A DNA stretch of 6,629 nt from B75-G9 sp964564905 (GCA_964564905.1 CAZMCI010000051.1:1-6629); one strand, 5' to 3'; shown: positions 1-5,965, counted from the first letter of the stretch. Translations and numbers: made by a program. Notes: a model not told the origin generated them from the letters alone.

Positions 1-1
1 G

Positions 2-523
2 AAGCGCGGGGATCTCAGGGCTTTGGTCCAGGCAGAGCTCAGAAAGCACGGCACCCGTTGCAGATGTATCCGGTGTCGGGAGGTCGGGCACGTCCAGTAC
101 AAGCTGGGAGTGAACCCCAGTCTGGACGACATAGAAGTGGTGATTAGGAGGTATCACGCTTCGGAGGGAGTGGAGCTCTTCATTTCGGCCGAGGATGTCA
201 AGCGGGATATTCTGGTCGGACTTCTGAGGCTAAGGGAACCGTCTTCAAAGGCGCACAGGCCAGAAACCAAAAATGTTAAGTCGATGCTGGTGCGGGAGCT
301 GCACGTTTACGGTCCTCTCGTACCGGTTGGCGGGAAGGCCACCCCAAGCGGCTGGCAACACAGGGGATGGGGGGAGAAGCTGATACACGAGGCAGAGCGT
401 ATTTCATTGGAGGAATTTGATGCGAAGAAGATGATAGTGCTGTCCGGTATAGGAACCCGAAATTATTACCGGCGATTCGGATACGAGAGGGAAGGGCCCT
501 ACATGGTCAAAACGTTGAAGTAG
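2..523 (+). CDS. elp3: Elp3 elongator homologue, C-terminal part (tRNA wobble-uridine modification), 5'-truncated by window edge
   Basis: Elp3 is a radical-SAM plus acetyltransferase enzyme that uses acetyl-CoA to place a carboxymethyl-type group on C5 of U34 in tRNA anticodons. In archaea it acts without the other Elongator subunits. The frame is open from base 2, so only the last 173 residues of a protein normally near 530 are present. The fragment begins with the conserved linker (R-x-D-L-R-x-L-V), followed by CRCIRCREVGH at fragment residues 20-30, a cysteine-rich Elp3 hallmark. The GNAT acetyltransferase domain follows: ELHVYGPLVPVG near 99-110, the acetyl-CoA loop QHRGWGEKL at 119-127, and the C-terminal SGIGTRNYYRRFGYEREGPY at about 148-167, with the usual tyrosines. 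The radical-SAM cysteines lie upstream of the window. The TTG at base 23 is internal, not a start. The gene converges on the Lrp gene with a 17-bp gap. Assignment is very secure from motif order. Confidence 0.95.
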   Translation, partial: KRGDLRALVQAELRKHGTRCRCIRCREVGHVQYKLGVNPSLDDIEVVIRRYHASEGVELFISAEDVKRDILVGLLRLREPSSKAHRPETKNVKSMLVRELHVYGPLVPVGGKATPSGWQHRGWGEKLIHEAERISLEEFDAKKMIVLSGIGTRNYYRRFGYEREGPYMVKTLK

Positions 524-540
524 GTTCACACGTCCGCGAT

Positions 541-1014
541 TCATTTTTGGACTGAAGTCAGAAGCTGTACAAAAGGAGACTTTGGATCGTTCTTCAGAGT
601 GGTGTGGACTATCAACGTCTCGGTTTCCATGACACCTTTCAGCCGATGAATCCGCTTTACGAGTCTGGCGAGTTCTTTCTCGTTTTTTGCCAAGAGCTCC
701 AGAACAGCACTGTACCTTCCAAAGATCCGATAGAACTCAGCCACCTGTGGAAACTGCTTGATGGTTCTTTCGTTTTTCCTTCTAAGTTCCACCTTGGGCT
801 CTTCCCTGAGCAAGATGTAAGCCTTGATGGTGAAGCCGAATTTCTCAGGGTCGAGCCTCGCGGTGAATGCATCGATCGTACCATCTTTTTTAAAAAGTTC
901 GATCTTCTTGGCTACGGTCTGTCTGGTGACTCCTAACTTTTTTGCTATTTCCACCGTCGGCTGTCTGCTATCCTTGAGCAGCTGGAGCAGTATCCTCCTG
1001 TCGATATCCCTCAT
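541..1014 (-). CDS. Lrp/AsnC-family transcriptional regulator
   Basis: A 157-residue DNA-binding regulator of the feast/famine (Lrp/AsnC) family. The N-terminal winged helix-turn-helix covers about residues 3-50: DIDRRILLQLLKDSRQ opens it, and EIAKKLGVTRQTVAKKIE (22-39) is the recognition region. The linker TARLDPEKFGF (51-61) leads into the RAM ligand-binding domain (about 62-140), which has FGRYSAVLELLAKN at the dimer/ligand-loop position. Length is typical of the family. The ATG at 1014 is preceded by AAGGTG (1025-1020) five bases upstream, which supports this start. It is transcribed divergently from the PEP carboxykinase gene with a 62-bp gap, and converges on elp3. Its own start region overlaps an inverted repeat (1024-1038), so autorepression is likely by family habit. 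The effector is unknown: many relatives sense amino acids, but nothing here shows which. Regulation of the neighbouring PEP carboxykinase is inference. Confidence 0.93.
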   Translation of the reverse strand: MRDIDRRILLQLLKDSRQPTVEIAKKLGVTRQTVAKKIELFKKDGTIDAFTARLDPEKFGFTIKAYILLREEPKVELRRKNERTIKQFPQVAEFYRIFGRYSAVLELLAKNEKELARLVKRIHRLKGVMETETLIVHTTLKNDPKSPFVQLLTSVQK

Positions 1015-1019
1015 TCAAG

Positions 1020-1025
1020 CACCTT
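1020..1025 (-). promoter_or_regulatory. Ribosome-binding site of the Lrp-family gene
   Basis: AAGGTG on the minus strand, five bases before the ATG at 1014. It matches the archaeal anti-SD complement (GGAGGTG) and supports that start. It overlaps the left arm of the inverted repeat at 1024-1038, so a protein bound there would also sit at the transcript start. Confidence 0.6.
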
Positions 1026-1060
1026 AACATTTTGTTAACAGAAATGCTTAAAAACTTAAC
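1024..1060. promoter_or_regulatory. Candidate Lrp-type operator: inverted repeat plus three phased TTAAC boxes
   Basis: TTAACA-TTT-TGTTAA at 1024-1038 is a perfect 6-bp inverted repeat with a 3-bp spacer. TTAAC occurs at 1024, 1035 and 1056, giving steps of 11 and 21 bp, about one and two helical turns. The boxes would therefore lie on one face of the DNA, as expected for a multimeric Lrp-type regulator. The array fills most of the 62-bp space between the divergent Lrp and PEP carboxykinase starts. The sequence pattern is seen directly; binding by the neighbouring regulator is inferred. Confidence 0.5.
1048..1055. promoter_or_regulatory. TATA-like element in the Lrp/PEP carboxykinase divergent region
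   Basis: TTAAAAAC on the plus strand reads GTTTTTAA on the minus strand, and either direction resembles an archaeal TATA box. Used toward the Lrp gene, it would start transcription near 1026, about 12 bases before the ATG and just including the AAGGTG site. Used toward PEP carboxykinase, it would start near 1077-1079, giving a nearly leaderless message. The sequence does not decide between them, and both may apply. Confidence 0.4.
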
Positions 1061-1065
1061 CTTTC

Positions 1066-1071
1066 AAGGAG
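1066..1071 (+). promoter_or_regulatory. Candidate ribosome-binding site deciding the PEP carboxykinase start
   Basis: AAGGAG lies five bases before the ATG at 1077 and eleven before a second in-frame ATG at 1083. It favours 1077 over the upstream in-frame ATG (1044) and TTG (1032), which overlap the operator-like region. If transcription begins at the TATA-like element at 1048-1055, this site would fall outside the message, so the transcript start needs experimental support. Confidence 0.5.
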
Positions 1072-1076
1072 ATGGG

Positions 1077-2981
1077 ATGCGCATGTTTAAACACATGCTC
1101 GAAACCAAACTTGACGAAAAAAACAGAAAAAAGCTGTTAGCGATAGATAACCCCGAGCTCCATCGATTCGTAGCTAGGTACATCGAGCTCTGTGCTCCCA
1201 AGGAGGTATTCGTCTCCACGGGCTCGCCTGAAGAACTACAATTTATCAGGGAACAGGCGATCATCGACGGGGAGGAGAGGAAACTTGCCATCGAAGGCCA
1301 CACCGTCCACTTCGATGGATACTACGACCAGGCACGCGACAGGAAGAACACCAAGTTCCTCATACCTAAAAACCACAAGTTGGGCCTGAACGTGCTGGGG
1401 AAGGGAGGCTCCTTCGGGGAGATCGAGAGGGAAGAAGGTCTAAAGGAGATTCATTCTCTTTTGAGAGGGATCATGAAGAAAAATAGGCTCTATGTGCTGT
1501 TCTTCTGTCTGGGTCCGACGAACTCGGAGTTTTCAATTCCATGCGTCCAGCTGACCGACTCAAGTTACGTGGCTCACAGTGAGAACCTCCTCTACCGGCA
1601 GGGATATGGAGAGTTCAAGCGATTGGGGAGGTCTGCCAGATTTTTCAAGTTTGTTCACTCAGAAGGGGAGCTTGAAAATAATGTGAGCAAAAACGTGGAA
1701 AAGCGTAGGATATACATAGATCTCCAGGACGAAACCGTCTACAGCGTCAACACCCAATACGGTGGGAACACCATCGGACTCAAGAAGCTGGCGATGCGCC
1801 TGGCGATAAAGCGAGCATCTGATGAAGGGTGGCTCACTGAACACATGTTCGTGATGGGCGTTCACGGTCCGGATAAAAAACTCACATACTTCACGGGCGC
1901 ATATCCCTCGCTCTGCGGCAAGACCTCCACGTGCATGATTTGTGGCGAGACGGTGGTCGGAGACGACATAGCCTATATAAGGAAAATAGATGGGAAAGCT
2001 CGCGCGGTGAACGTGGAACGTGGGATGTTCGGGATAATCCAGGGGATCAACTCAAAGGATGATCCAATTCTATGGAAGGCACTCAACAGCCCCGGAGAGA
2101 TAATTTTTTCAAACGTGTTGGTGACCGAGGATAACGGGGTATACTGGATCGGGAAGGACGGGCCCGTCCCAGAAAAAGGCATCAACCATTCGGGGGAGTG
2201 GACCCCGGGAAAGAAGGACGCCCAGGGCAACGAGATAACTCCCTCTCATAAAAATGCCCGTTTCACACTAGAGATGAAACTCTTGGAGAACATGGACCCA
2301 AGGCTCGACGACCCTGAGGGGGTCGAAATCGGTGGGATAATTTATGGGGGGAGGGACTCAGAAACCTGGGTGCCGGTGGAGGAATCCTTCAACTGGGAAC
2401 ATGGGGTGGTCACAAAAGCCGCCTCCTTGGAATCCGAGACGACGGCGGCGGTCCTGGGGCAGGAGGGCTCCCGTGAGTTCAATCCGATGGCAAACTTGGA
2501 CTTCTTGTCCATTCCTCTGGCAAAATATATCGAGAACCACATAAAATTTGGCACCGGGTTGAAAAGTCCCCCCCTCATCTTTTCGGTAAACTATTTCCTG
2601 AAAGATAAGAATGGCAAATTCCTGAACGATAGGGAGGACAAGGCGGTCTGGCTTAAGTGGATGGCCCTTCGGGTTGGCAGGAAGACCGGAGCGATAAAAA
2701 CGCCAACGGGGCTGATCCCGAGGTACGAGGATCTCAAAAGATTGTTTGAAGAGGTGCTTGACAAGGAATACTCAAAGGATGACTACGTAGCGCAGTTCAC
2801 GCTGAGGGTTCCCGGACATCTCAAGAAGATAGATAGAATAGCAGATATATACCGAACAAAGGTTCCAGGGACTCCCGAAATAGTGTTTAGAATATTGGAG
2901 GAGCAAAAACAGAGACTTGTGGATGCTAAGAGAAAATATGGAGACTATGTCTCTCCGGAGAGATTTCCCGTTGTCACATGA
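1077..2981 (+). CDS. pckG: Phosphoenolpyruvate carboxykinase, GTP-type
   Basis: Cytosolic enzyme interconverting oxaloacetate + GTP and PEP + CO2 + GDP, used for gluconeogenesis or, in some archaea, anaplerosis. From ATG 1077 it has 634 residues, normal for the family. Visible landmarks, numbered from that start: TQYGGN with Tyr228, then Lys237 and His256, the usual metal ligands; the P-loop YPSLCGKT with the reactive cysteine C280 and K282/T283; VGDDIA with D296/D297 for metal; and NAR (N393, R395) for substrate binding. The guanine-site region reads SVNYFLKDKNGKFL. The loop between the P-loop and VGDD is about six residues shorter than in vertebrate enzymes and carries two extra cysteines (C286, C289). 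Starts at 1032, 1044 or 1083 are possible; AAGGAG at 1066-1071 favours 1077. The gene is single and divergent from an Lrp-type regulator. Family assignment is secure; the physiological direction cannot be read from sequence. Confidence 0.95.
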   Translation: MRMFKHMLETKLDEKNRKKLLAIDNPELHRFVARYIELCAPKEVFVSTGSPEELQFIREQAIIDGEERKLAIEGHTVHFDGYYDQARDRKNTKFLIPKNHKLGLNVLGKGGSFGEIEREEGLKEIHSLLRGIMKKNRLYVLFFCLGPTNSEFSIPCVQLTDSSYVAHSENLLYRQGYGEFKRLGRSARFFKFVHSEGELENNVSKNVEKRRIYIDLQDETVYSVNTQYGGNTIGLKKLAMRLAIKRASDEGWLTEHMFVMGVHGPDKKLTYFTGAYPSLCGKTSTCMICGETVVGDDIAYIRKIDGKARAVNVERGMFGIIQGINSKDDPILWKALNSPGEIIFSNVLVTEDNGVYWIGKDGPVPEKGINHSGEWTPGKKDAQGNEITPSHKNARFTLEMKLLENMDPRLDDPEGVEIGGIIYGGRDSETWVPVEESFNWEHGVVTKAASLESETTAAVLGQEGSREFNPMANLDFLSIPLAKYIENHIKFGTGLKSPPLIFSVNYFLKDKNGKFLNDREDKAVWLKWMALRVGRKTGAIKTPTGLIPRYEDLKRLFEEVLDKEYSKDDYVAQFTLRVPGHLKKIDRIADIYRTKVPGTPEIVFRILEEQKQRLVDAKRKYGDYVSPERFPVVT

Positions 2982-3082
2982 ACAGCTCTCTGCTCGTGGA
3001 TAATTTTCGCCTTCCCATCCGTATGGGTCAATCTCCGGGTGATCAGCTTCACGTTTCATTCCTGAAGGGGTATCCCAGCACG

Positions 3083-3092
3083 CTTTTAAAAG
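3083..3092. terminator. Possible bidirectional T-rich terminator between convergent genes
   Basis: CTTTTAAAAG is a perfect 10-bp palindrome in the 130-bp space between the convergent PEP carboxykinase and sua5 genes. Read from the sua5 side, it is preceded by another TTTT (3100-3097). The PEP carboxykinase side also has TTTT at about 3004-3007, soon after the stop. Archaeal termination depends mainly on such T-tracts, so the role is plausible, but the tracts are short. No gene is visible in 2982-3111. Confidence 0.3.
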
Positions 3093-3111
3093 TCAGAAAA
3101 TCCTTCAGACG

Positions 3112-4182
3112 TCAGGAGATGCGGACAATGTTATGCCCCGCTGCTTTTCTCAGTCTGTTCATGATCGCAAGCCCGAGTCCGGTGGGTTCTATCCCCTCGA
3201 CAAATACCACGTCGAATCCGCTCTCATCAAACTCTCTGAGGGTCTTGAACAGGCTTTTCGCGATCGTCCTCGGATTTCGACGCGTTCCGACCACCTTCAC
3301 GGCATCTGCCCGATACCGATCGGCAGTTTCCTTGGTTACCATTATGCCGACCCTTTTTCCTTCCCGCTTCCTGCCGTCCGCGAGTTCTCGAATCTTCTCC
3401 ACCACCTTTTCCGGTGGTCCTTCGACCACCACGAGATCTGCTTTTGGAGCGTAATGTCTGTACTTCATGCCTGGGGCTCGGGCGACGATGGTCTCAGCAA
3501 GTGTCTCGGCCTTTGCCACGGGGTGAACCTCGATTCTACCCAGAATTCGTTCGAGCTGCTCTTTCGTTATAGGTCCAGGCCTCAATATGGTTGGGGGATC
3601 CACGGTGATGTCGAGGACGGTGGATTCAACGCCGAAGCCGACCGCTCCGCCATCGATCACCATATCGATCCTGCCCGAAAGGTCGTCCAGGACATGCTTG
3701 GCAGTCGTCGGGCTTGGCTTGCCTGCGAGGTTTGCGCTCGGCGCGGCTATCGGCACGTCCGCCTCAGCTATCAACGCCCTAGCTACAGGGTGGCTCGGCA
3801 TCCTTATCGCTACGGTTGCCAATCCAGCAGTGGTGGCATTCGGCACGAGTTCTGATTTGGGGGCTAGGAGCGTCAGCGGGCCGGGCCAAAATTTGTTCAT
3901 AAGCGCTTCAGCCTTCTCCGGCAAGCGTTCGGTCAGCAGGTGTATATCTTCGTTACCCGCGATGTGAACAATCAGCGGATTGTCCGCCGGCCGCTTCTTC
4001 GCCTCAAATATCTTCAAAACAGCTTGGTCATCGAGAGCATTCGCGCCAAGCCCGTATACAGTCTCGGTAGGGAATGCGACCAGGCCACCATTCCGGATGA
4101 CACGTGCTGCGATTTTAATTTTTTCTGGTTCCGGACGTTCAGGATGTACTCTCAACACTGTAGTTTCGATCGAATGAGTCAT
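3112..4182 (-). CDS. sua5: Threonylcarbamoyl-AMP synthase, Sua5 type (t6A37 tRNA modification)
   Basis: Makes threonylcarbamoyl-AMP from L-threonine, bicarbonate and ATP. The KEOPS complex then transfers the group to A37 of ANN-decoding tRNAs. The 356 residues fit the long Sua5 form rather than the short YrdC form. The YrdC catalytic domain (about 18-205) shows PTETVYGLG (38-46), KKRPADNPL (62-70), PGPLT (100-104), PSANLAGKPSPT (148-159), GVEST (184-188) and RPGP (201-204). The signature linker APGMKYRHYAP (236-246) leads into the Sua5 C-terminal domain, ending GLGLAIMNRLRKAAGH (335-350). ATG 4182 is preceded by GGTGGTG (4191-4185), supporting the start. It lies 57 bp after purC on the same strand, so it may be co-transcribed with purE-purC, although a weak TATA-like sequence in the gap could also drive it alone. 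No missing motif was seen. Confidence 0.96.
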   Translation of the reverse strand: MTHSIETTVLRVHPERPEPEKIKIAARVIRNGGLVAFPTETVYGLGANALDDQAVLKIFEAKKRPADNPLIVHIAGNEDIHLLTERLPEKAEALMNKFWPGPLTLLAPKSELVPNATTAGLATVAIRMPSHPVARALIAEADVPIAAPSANLAGKPSPTTAKHVLDDLSGRIDMVIDGGAVGFGVESTVLDITVDPPTILRPGPITKEQLERILGRIEVHPVAKAETLAETIVARAPGMKYRHYAPKADLVVVEGPPEKVVEKIRELADGRKREGKRVGIMVTKETADRYRADAVKVVGTRRNPRTIAKSLFKTLREFDESGFDVVFVEGIEPTGLGLAIMNRLRKAAGHNIVRIS

Positions 4183-4184
4183 TG

Positions 4185-4191
4185 CACCACC
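4185..4191 (-). promoter_or_regulatory. Ribosome-binding site of sua5
   Basis: GGTGGTG on the minus strand, ending two bases before ATG 4182. The upstream GGTG copy has a better spacing of five bases. It supports the chosen start. Confidence 0.55.
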
Positions 4192-4210
4192 AGAATGTTT
4201 TGTTTTTCAT

Positions 4211-4223
4211 TCATAAAGTAAAG
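4211..4223 (-). promoter_or_regulatory. Weak TATA-like element upstream of sua5
   Basis: The minus strand reads CTTTACTTTATGA in the 57-bp purC-sua5 gap, about 30-40 bases before the sua5 ATG. Position and A/T richness would suit a TATA box giving a very short leader, but the match to an archaeal consensus is poor. Read-through from purE-purC is an equally good explanation. Confidence 0.22.
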
Positions 4224-4239
4224 TGTGCTCCTGAGGCCT

Positions 4240-5289
4240 CTACCCCTGATTGAAATGTTCTCGGTATTCCTTCACGATATCCGAGAGAGGTTGGACATCG
4301 AACAGACCAAGCCCCGTACATTCGTTTGCCGCCGCCTTGTACATCCCGCATATTATTTTTTTCAGCTCTGGATTCAGTTTGGGCGGTCGGGATTTGCAGA
4401 GGATCCTCCAATCTTTGAGCCCTTTTGCGTCGGCTTCTTTTTTCGCCTCTTCGATGTCTCTGTACCATCTTGTCTTTTTGTAGTACTGCCTTGCGATTTC
4501 CTTGCTTACGTGTAGACCGTCGTATGTAAACCTGCATTCGTCCAAAGTGCCTATGACATCAACAACCATCAGTTTTCTGTTAACGTCAAATGCCAGTTCA
4601 ATTTTTCCATCCTCGTTTTTTAGGTTGGCCCTTGCCGCAATTTTCGTGATCAAGTCGTCTGTCCGAAACAACACGTTTTTGACCTCAGCGATTTCCTCGT
4701 CGGTCATACCGGTAATCTGCTGCGCCTCAGACCAGCTGATATACCTGTCCTTTTCCTCCAATTTCGTGCTTACGTCAAAAATGGGGGTCTCAAGTTTCTC
4801 TCCTGGTCTGGGATAATGATCCAGTCCCAGATCCTCGGGTTTGAGCCCCTGCTCAAGTCTTTTGAAAACGGATGATCCTTCCGGCAGTCCATTTCGGTAT
4901 ATGATTTCTAGGGGTATCAGGAAGTTGGTGAGGTCAGATGTGAACATGCTGTAATCGTACCTGAGTTTTCCGGCTTCTCGGTACGGTCTCGGGCGGAGGA
5001 CGTTTACCAGGTCGATCTCCATGACGTTGGTGGGTTTTTCTAATTCGTCGGTCGTGACGAGTTTTCCATCCTGTATCAGTCCTCTGTAGTGGGTTTTAGT
5101 TCCCGCATCCTCCAGTCTTTCAAAGCAGTAAGCACCCATCACGCACAGGGCGGATCCCTTGCCGGGGATGAGGTCCGGCATCTCACCCCAATCAAATACG
5201 GAATAACGATCCGAAAAGGAGAACCTACCTATCCCACTTTTATTTCTCTCAGGTTTTTTCAGGACCGTCAGATCTTTTACACTACCCAT
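4240..5289 (-). CDS. purC: Phosphoribosylaminoimidazole-succinocarboxamide (SAICAR) synthase, archaeal long form
   Basis: Joins CAIR and L-aspartate with ATP to form SAICAR, the step after PurE in de novo purine synthesis. At 349 residues it matches the long form seen in haloarchaea and other euryarchaea (about 330-340) rather than the roughly 240-residue bacterial form. Landmarks: GRFSFSDRYSVFDWGEMPD (21-39) in the ATP-binding N-terminal part, GKGSALCVMGAY (43-54), PLEIIYRNGLPEGSSVFKR (126-144), the PurC signature, then STKLEEKDRYI (174-184), NEDGKIELAF (225-234), DVIGTLDECRFTYDG (244-258) and SKEIARQYYKKT (262-273). ATG 5289 lies inside the last codons of purE (8-bp overlap) and is preceded by GAGGTG (5299-5294) with four-base spacing, so translational coupling is likely. 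It is the second gene of a probable purE-purC-sua5 operon. No truncation or frameshift was seen. Confidence 0.95.
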   Translation of the reverse strand: MGSVKDLTVLKKPERNKSGIGRFSFSDRYSVFDWGEMPDLIPGKGSALCVMGAYCFERLEDAGTKTHYRGLIQDGKLVTTDELEKPTNVMEIDLVNVLRPRPYREAGKLRYDYSMFTSDLTNFLIPLEIIYRNGLPEGSSVFKRLEQGLKPEDLGLDHYPRPGEKLETPIFDVSTKLEEKDRYISWSEAQQITGMTDEEIAEVKNVLFRTDDLITKIAARANLKNEDGKIELAFDVNRKLMVVDVIGTLDECRFTYDGLHVSKEIARQYYKKTRWYRDIEEAKKEADAKGLKDWRILCKSRPPKLNPELKKIICGMYKAAANECTGLGLFDVQPLSDIVKEYREHFNQG

Positions 5290-5755
5290 TTTGCACCTCG
5301 TGGTCCGCTTTTTTCAACGATTCCCTCATTTTTTCCTGATACTCCCCCACCCTCTGCCTGAGCTTTTTGTCGGTCCGACCCAGTATTTTGGCGGCTGCCA
5401 GAGCCGCGTTCTCAGGCTCCAAGACCACCATCGGTGCCACGCCAGAGGGCATCCTGAGACTCGAAAAGACATCCGAGCCCCCGAACTTTTCACTGTAGGG
5501 CGGGCAGGCGATGACCGGGCAGCAGGTCTGAGCATCGGTGAATCCGCTCAAGGCGTTGCTTTTACCCGCAACCGTGATGAACACGACATCCTCCTTTTCG
5601 TATTCCTTGATAAGTTCATAACATTCGAACGGAACCTTGTGCGCCGAGGCAACCCTCAACACACTTTCGACACCTAATTTGTCCAAGGCTTCCGCGATCT
5701 TCTTCGACCATTGAAGGTCGCTCTTTGAGCCCATGAGTATCACAGCTTTACTCAT
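5282..5755 (-). CDS. purE: PurE, phosphoribosylaminoimidazole carboxylase, class II-like
   Basis: Produces CAIR for PurC. The 157 residues match a single-domain PurE. GSKSD (9-13) is the phosphate/substrate loop. Three features follow class II enzymes (direct AIR carboxylases using CO2, as in animal PAICS) rather than class I N5-CAIR mutases: SAHK (37-40) instead of SAHR; AGKSNALSG (63-71), close to the class II AGRSNGLG, instead of AGGAAHLPG; and CPPYSEKFGGSDVFSSLRMPSG (84-105), close to the class II CPP...DVWSSLRLPSG. H39, K40 and S66 align with the CO2-site residues of human PAICS. If so, no PurK is needed. ATG 5755 has GGAGGGG upstream and a good TATA box at 5801-5808, making purE the first gene of the operon. 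The PurE family is certain; the class call rests on motif comparison from memory. Confidence 0.94.
   Translation of the reverse strand: MSKAVILMGSKSDLQWSKKIAEALDKLGVESVLRVASAHKVPFECYELIKEYEKEDVVFITVAGKSNALSGFTDAQTCCPVIACPPYSEKFGGSDVFSSLRMPSGVAPMVVLEPENAALAAAKILGRTDKKLRQRVGEYQEKMRESLKKADHEVQNG
5294..5299 (-). promoter_or_regulatory. Ribosome-binding site of purC inside the purE coding end
   Basis: GAGGTG, four bases before the purC ATG at 5289, forms two of the last purE codons (Glu-Val). The site fixes the purC start and points to translational coupling between the two genes. Confidence 0.7.
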
Positions 5756-5760
5756 ACCTT

Positions 5761-5767
5761 CCCCTCC
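5761..5767 (-). promoter_or_regulatory. Ribosome-binding site of purE
   Basis: GGAGGGG on the minus strand. The GGAGG core ends seven bases before ATG 5755. This is a strong archaeal Shine-Dalgarno match and confirms the purE start. Confidence 0.7.
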
Positions 5768-5800
5768 TGTTTTCGCGTCGTTTAATTATGGCACCCAAAT

Positions 5801-5808
5801 TTTATATA
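5801..5808 (-). promoter_or_regulatory. TATA box of the purE-purC(-sua5) operon
   Basis: TATATAAA on the minus strand, centred about 50 bases before the purE ATG. It predicts transcription start near 5778 and a leader of roughly 20 bases that includes the GGAGGGG site. On the plus strand the same bases read TTTATATA preceded by CCAAAT, which resembles a BRE-TATA pair, so it may also fire toward the dihydropteroate synthase gene. Best-looking promoter in the window. Confidence 0.65.
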
Positions 5809-5829
5809 CCATCCTGCTTGGGAAGGGTG

Positions 5830-5963
5830 AGCCGAGCGTTTCATGAGATCCCATCCGCTGGGGCTCCATGAAATACTGGGAAAAGGACCGTTCGACCCCG
5901 ACACCAGCGGGCACACGTATTCGGGATGTGATCACGGGCCGGAGGTGTCCATCAAACTTTTTT
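5830..5963 (+). other. Possible structured 5' leader or small RNA in the purE/dihydropteroate synthase gap
   Basis: This GC-rich stretch has no convincing gene. It begins about 25 bases after the plus-strand TATA sequence at 5801-5808 and ends at a run of six T (5958-5963). It contains a hairpin, TTTCATG (5839-5845) with CATGAAA (5867-5873), with possible inner CCC/GGG pairing. A second perfect pairing, GACACC (5900-5905) with GGTGTC (5944-5949), encloses a weak CACA/TGTG stem. Promoter, helices and oligo-T are arranged as in a roughly 130-nt RNA unit, or a leader of the downstream gene. I recognise no known RNA family, and hand folding is weak evidence. Confidence 0.25.
5839..5873. repeat. 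Inverted repeat (hairpin-forming)
   Basis: TTTCATG at 5839-5845 and CATGAAA at 5867-5873 are perfect reverse complements across a 21-base loop. The loop contains CCC (5850-5852) and GGGG (5860-5863), which could extend the stem. It lies in the intergenic region 5756-5995 and does not fit a simple terminator because no T-run follows directly. Confidence 0.6.
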
Positions 5964-5965
5964 AT
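5956..5965 (+). promoter_or_regulatory. Possible TATA box or oligo-T terminator upstream of the dihydropteroate synthase gene
   Basis: ACTTTTTTAT lies 31-40 bases before ATG 5996. As a TATA element, it would start transcription near 5987 and give a leader of about ten bases, which agrees with the absence of a ribosome-binding site at that ATG. As a T-tract, it could instead end an upstream short RNA. The sequence fits both. Confidence 0.35.

Noticed and set aside
23..25. TTG as the start of a short acetyltransferase
   Set aside because: The frame is open to the window edge, and the residues before it (KRGDLRA) match the Elp3 linker. It is an internal codon of a truncated gene.
604..936. Open frame opposite the Lrp-family gene
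   Set aside because: It is antisense to a complete regulator with clear domains and has no protein-family features of its own.
1032..1076. Earlier PEP carboxykinase starts (TTG 1032, ATG 1044)
   Set aside because: Both lie within or next to the operator/TATA-like region and lack a ribosome-binding site, whereas ATG 1077 has AAGGAG at good spacing.
3083..3092. CTTTTAAAAG as a promoter
   Set aside because: It lies between two convergent gene ends with no credible gene downstream in either direction, so a terminator role is more likely.
3133..3855. Long open frame on the plus strand opposite sua5
   Set aside because: It is antisense to a complete, motif-rich Sua5 gene and shows no recognisable domain. 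It is a shadow frame.
5890..5899. tRNA T-arm-like sequence GTTCGACCCC
   Set aside because: No matching acceptor, D or anticodon arms could be arranged around it on either strand.
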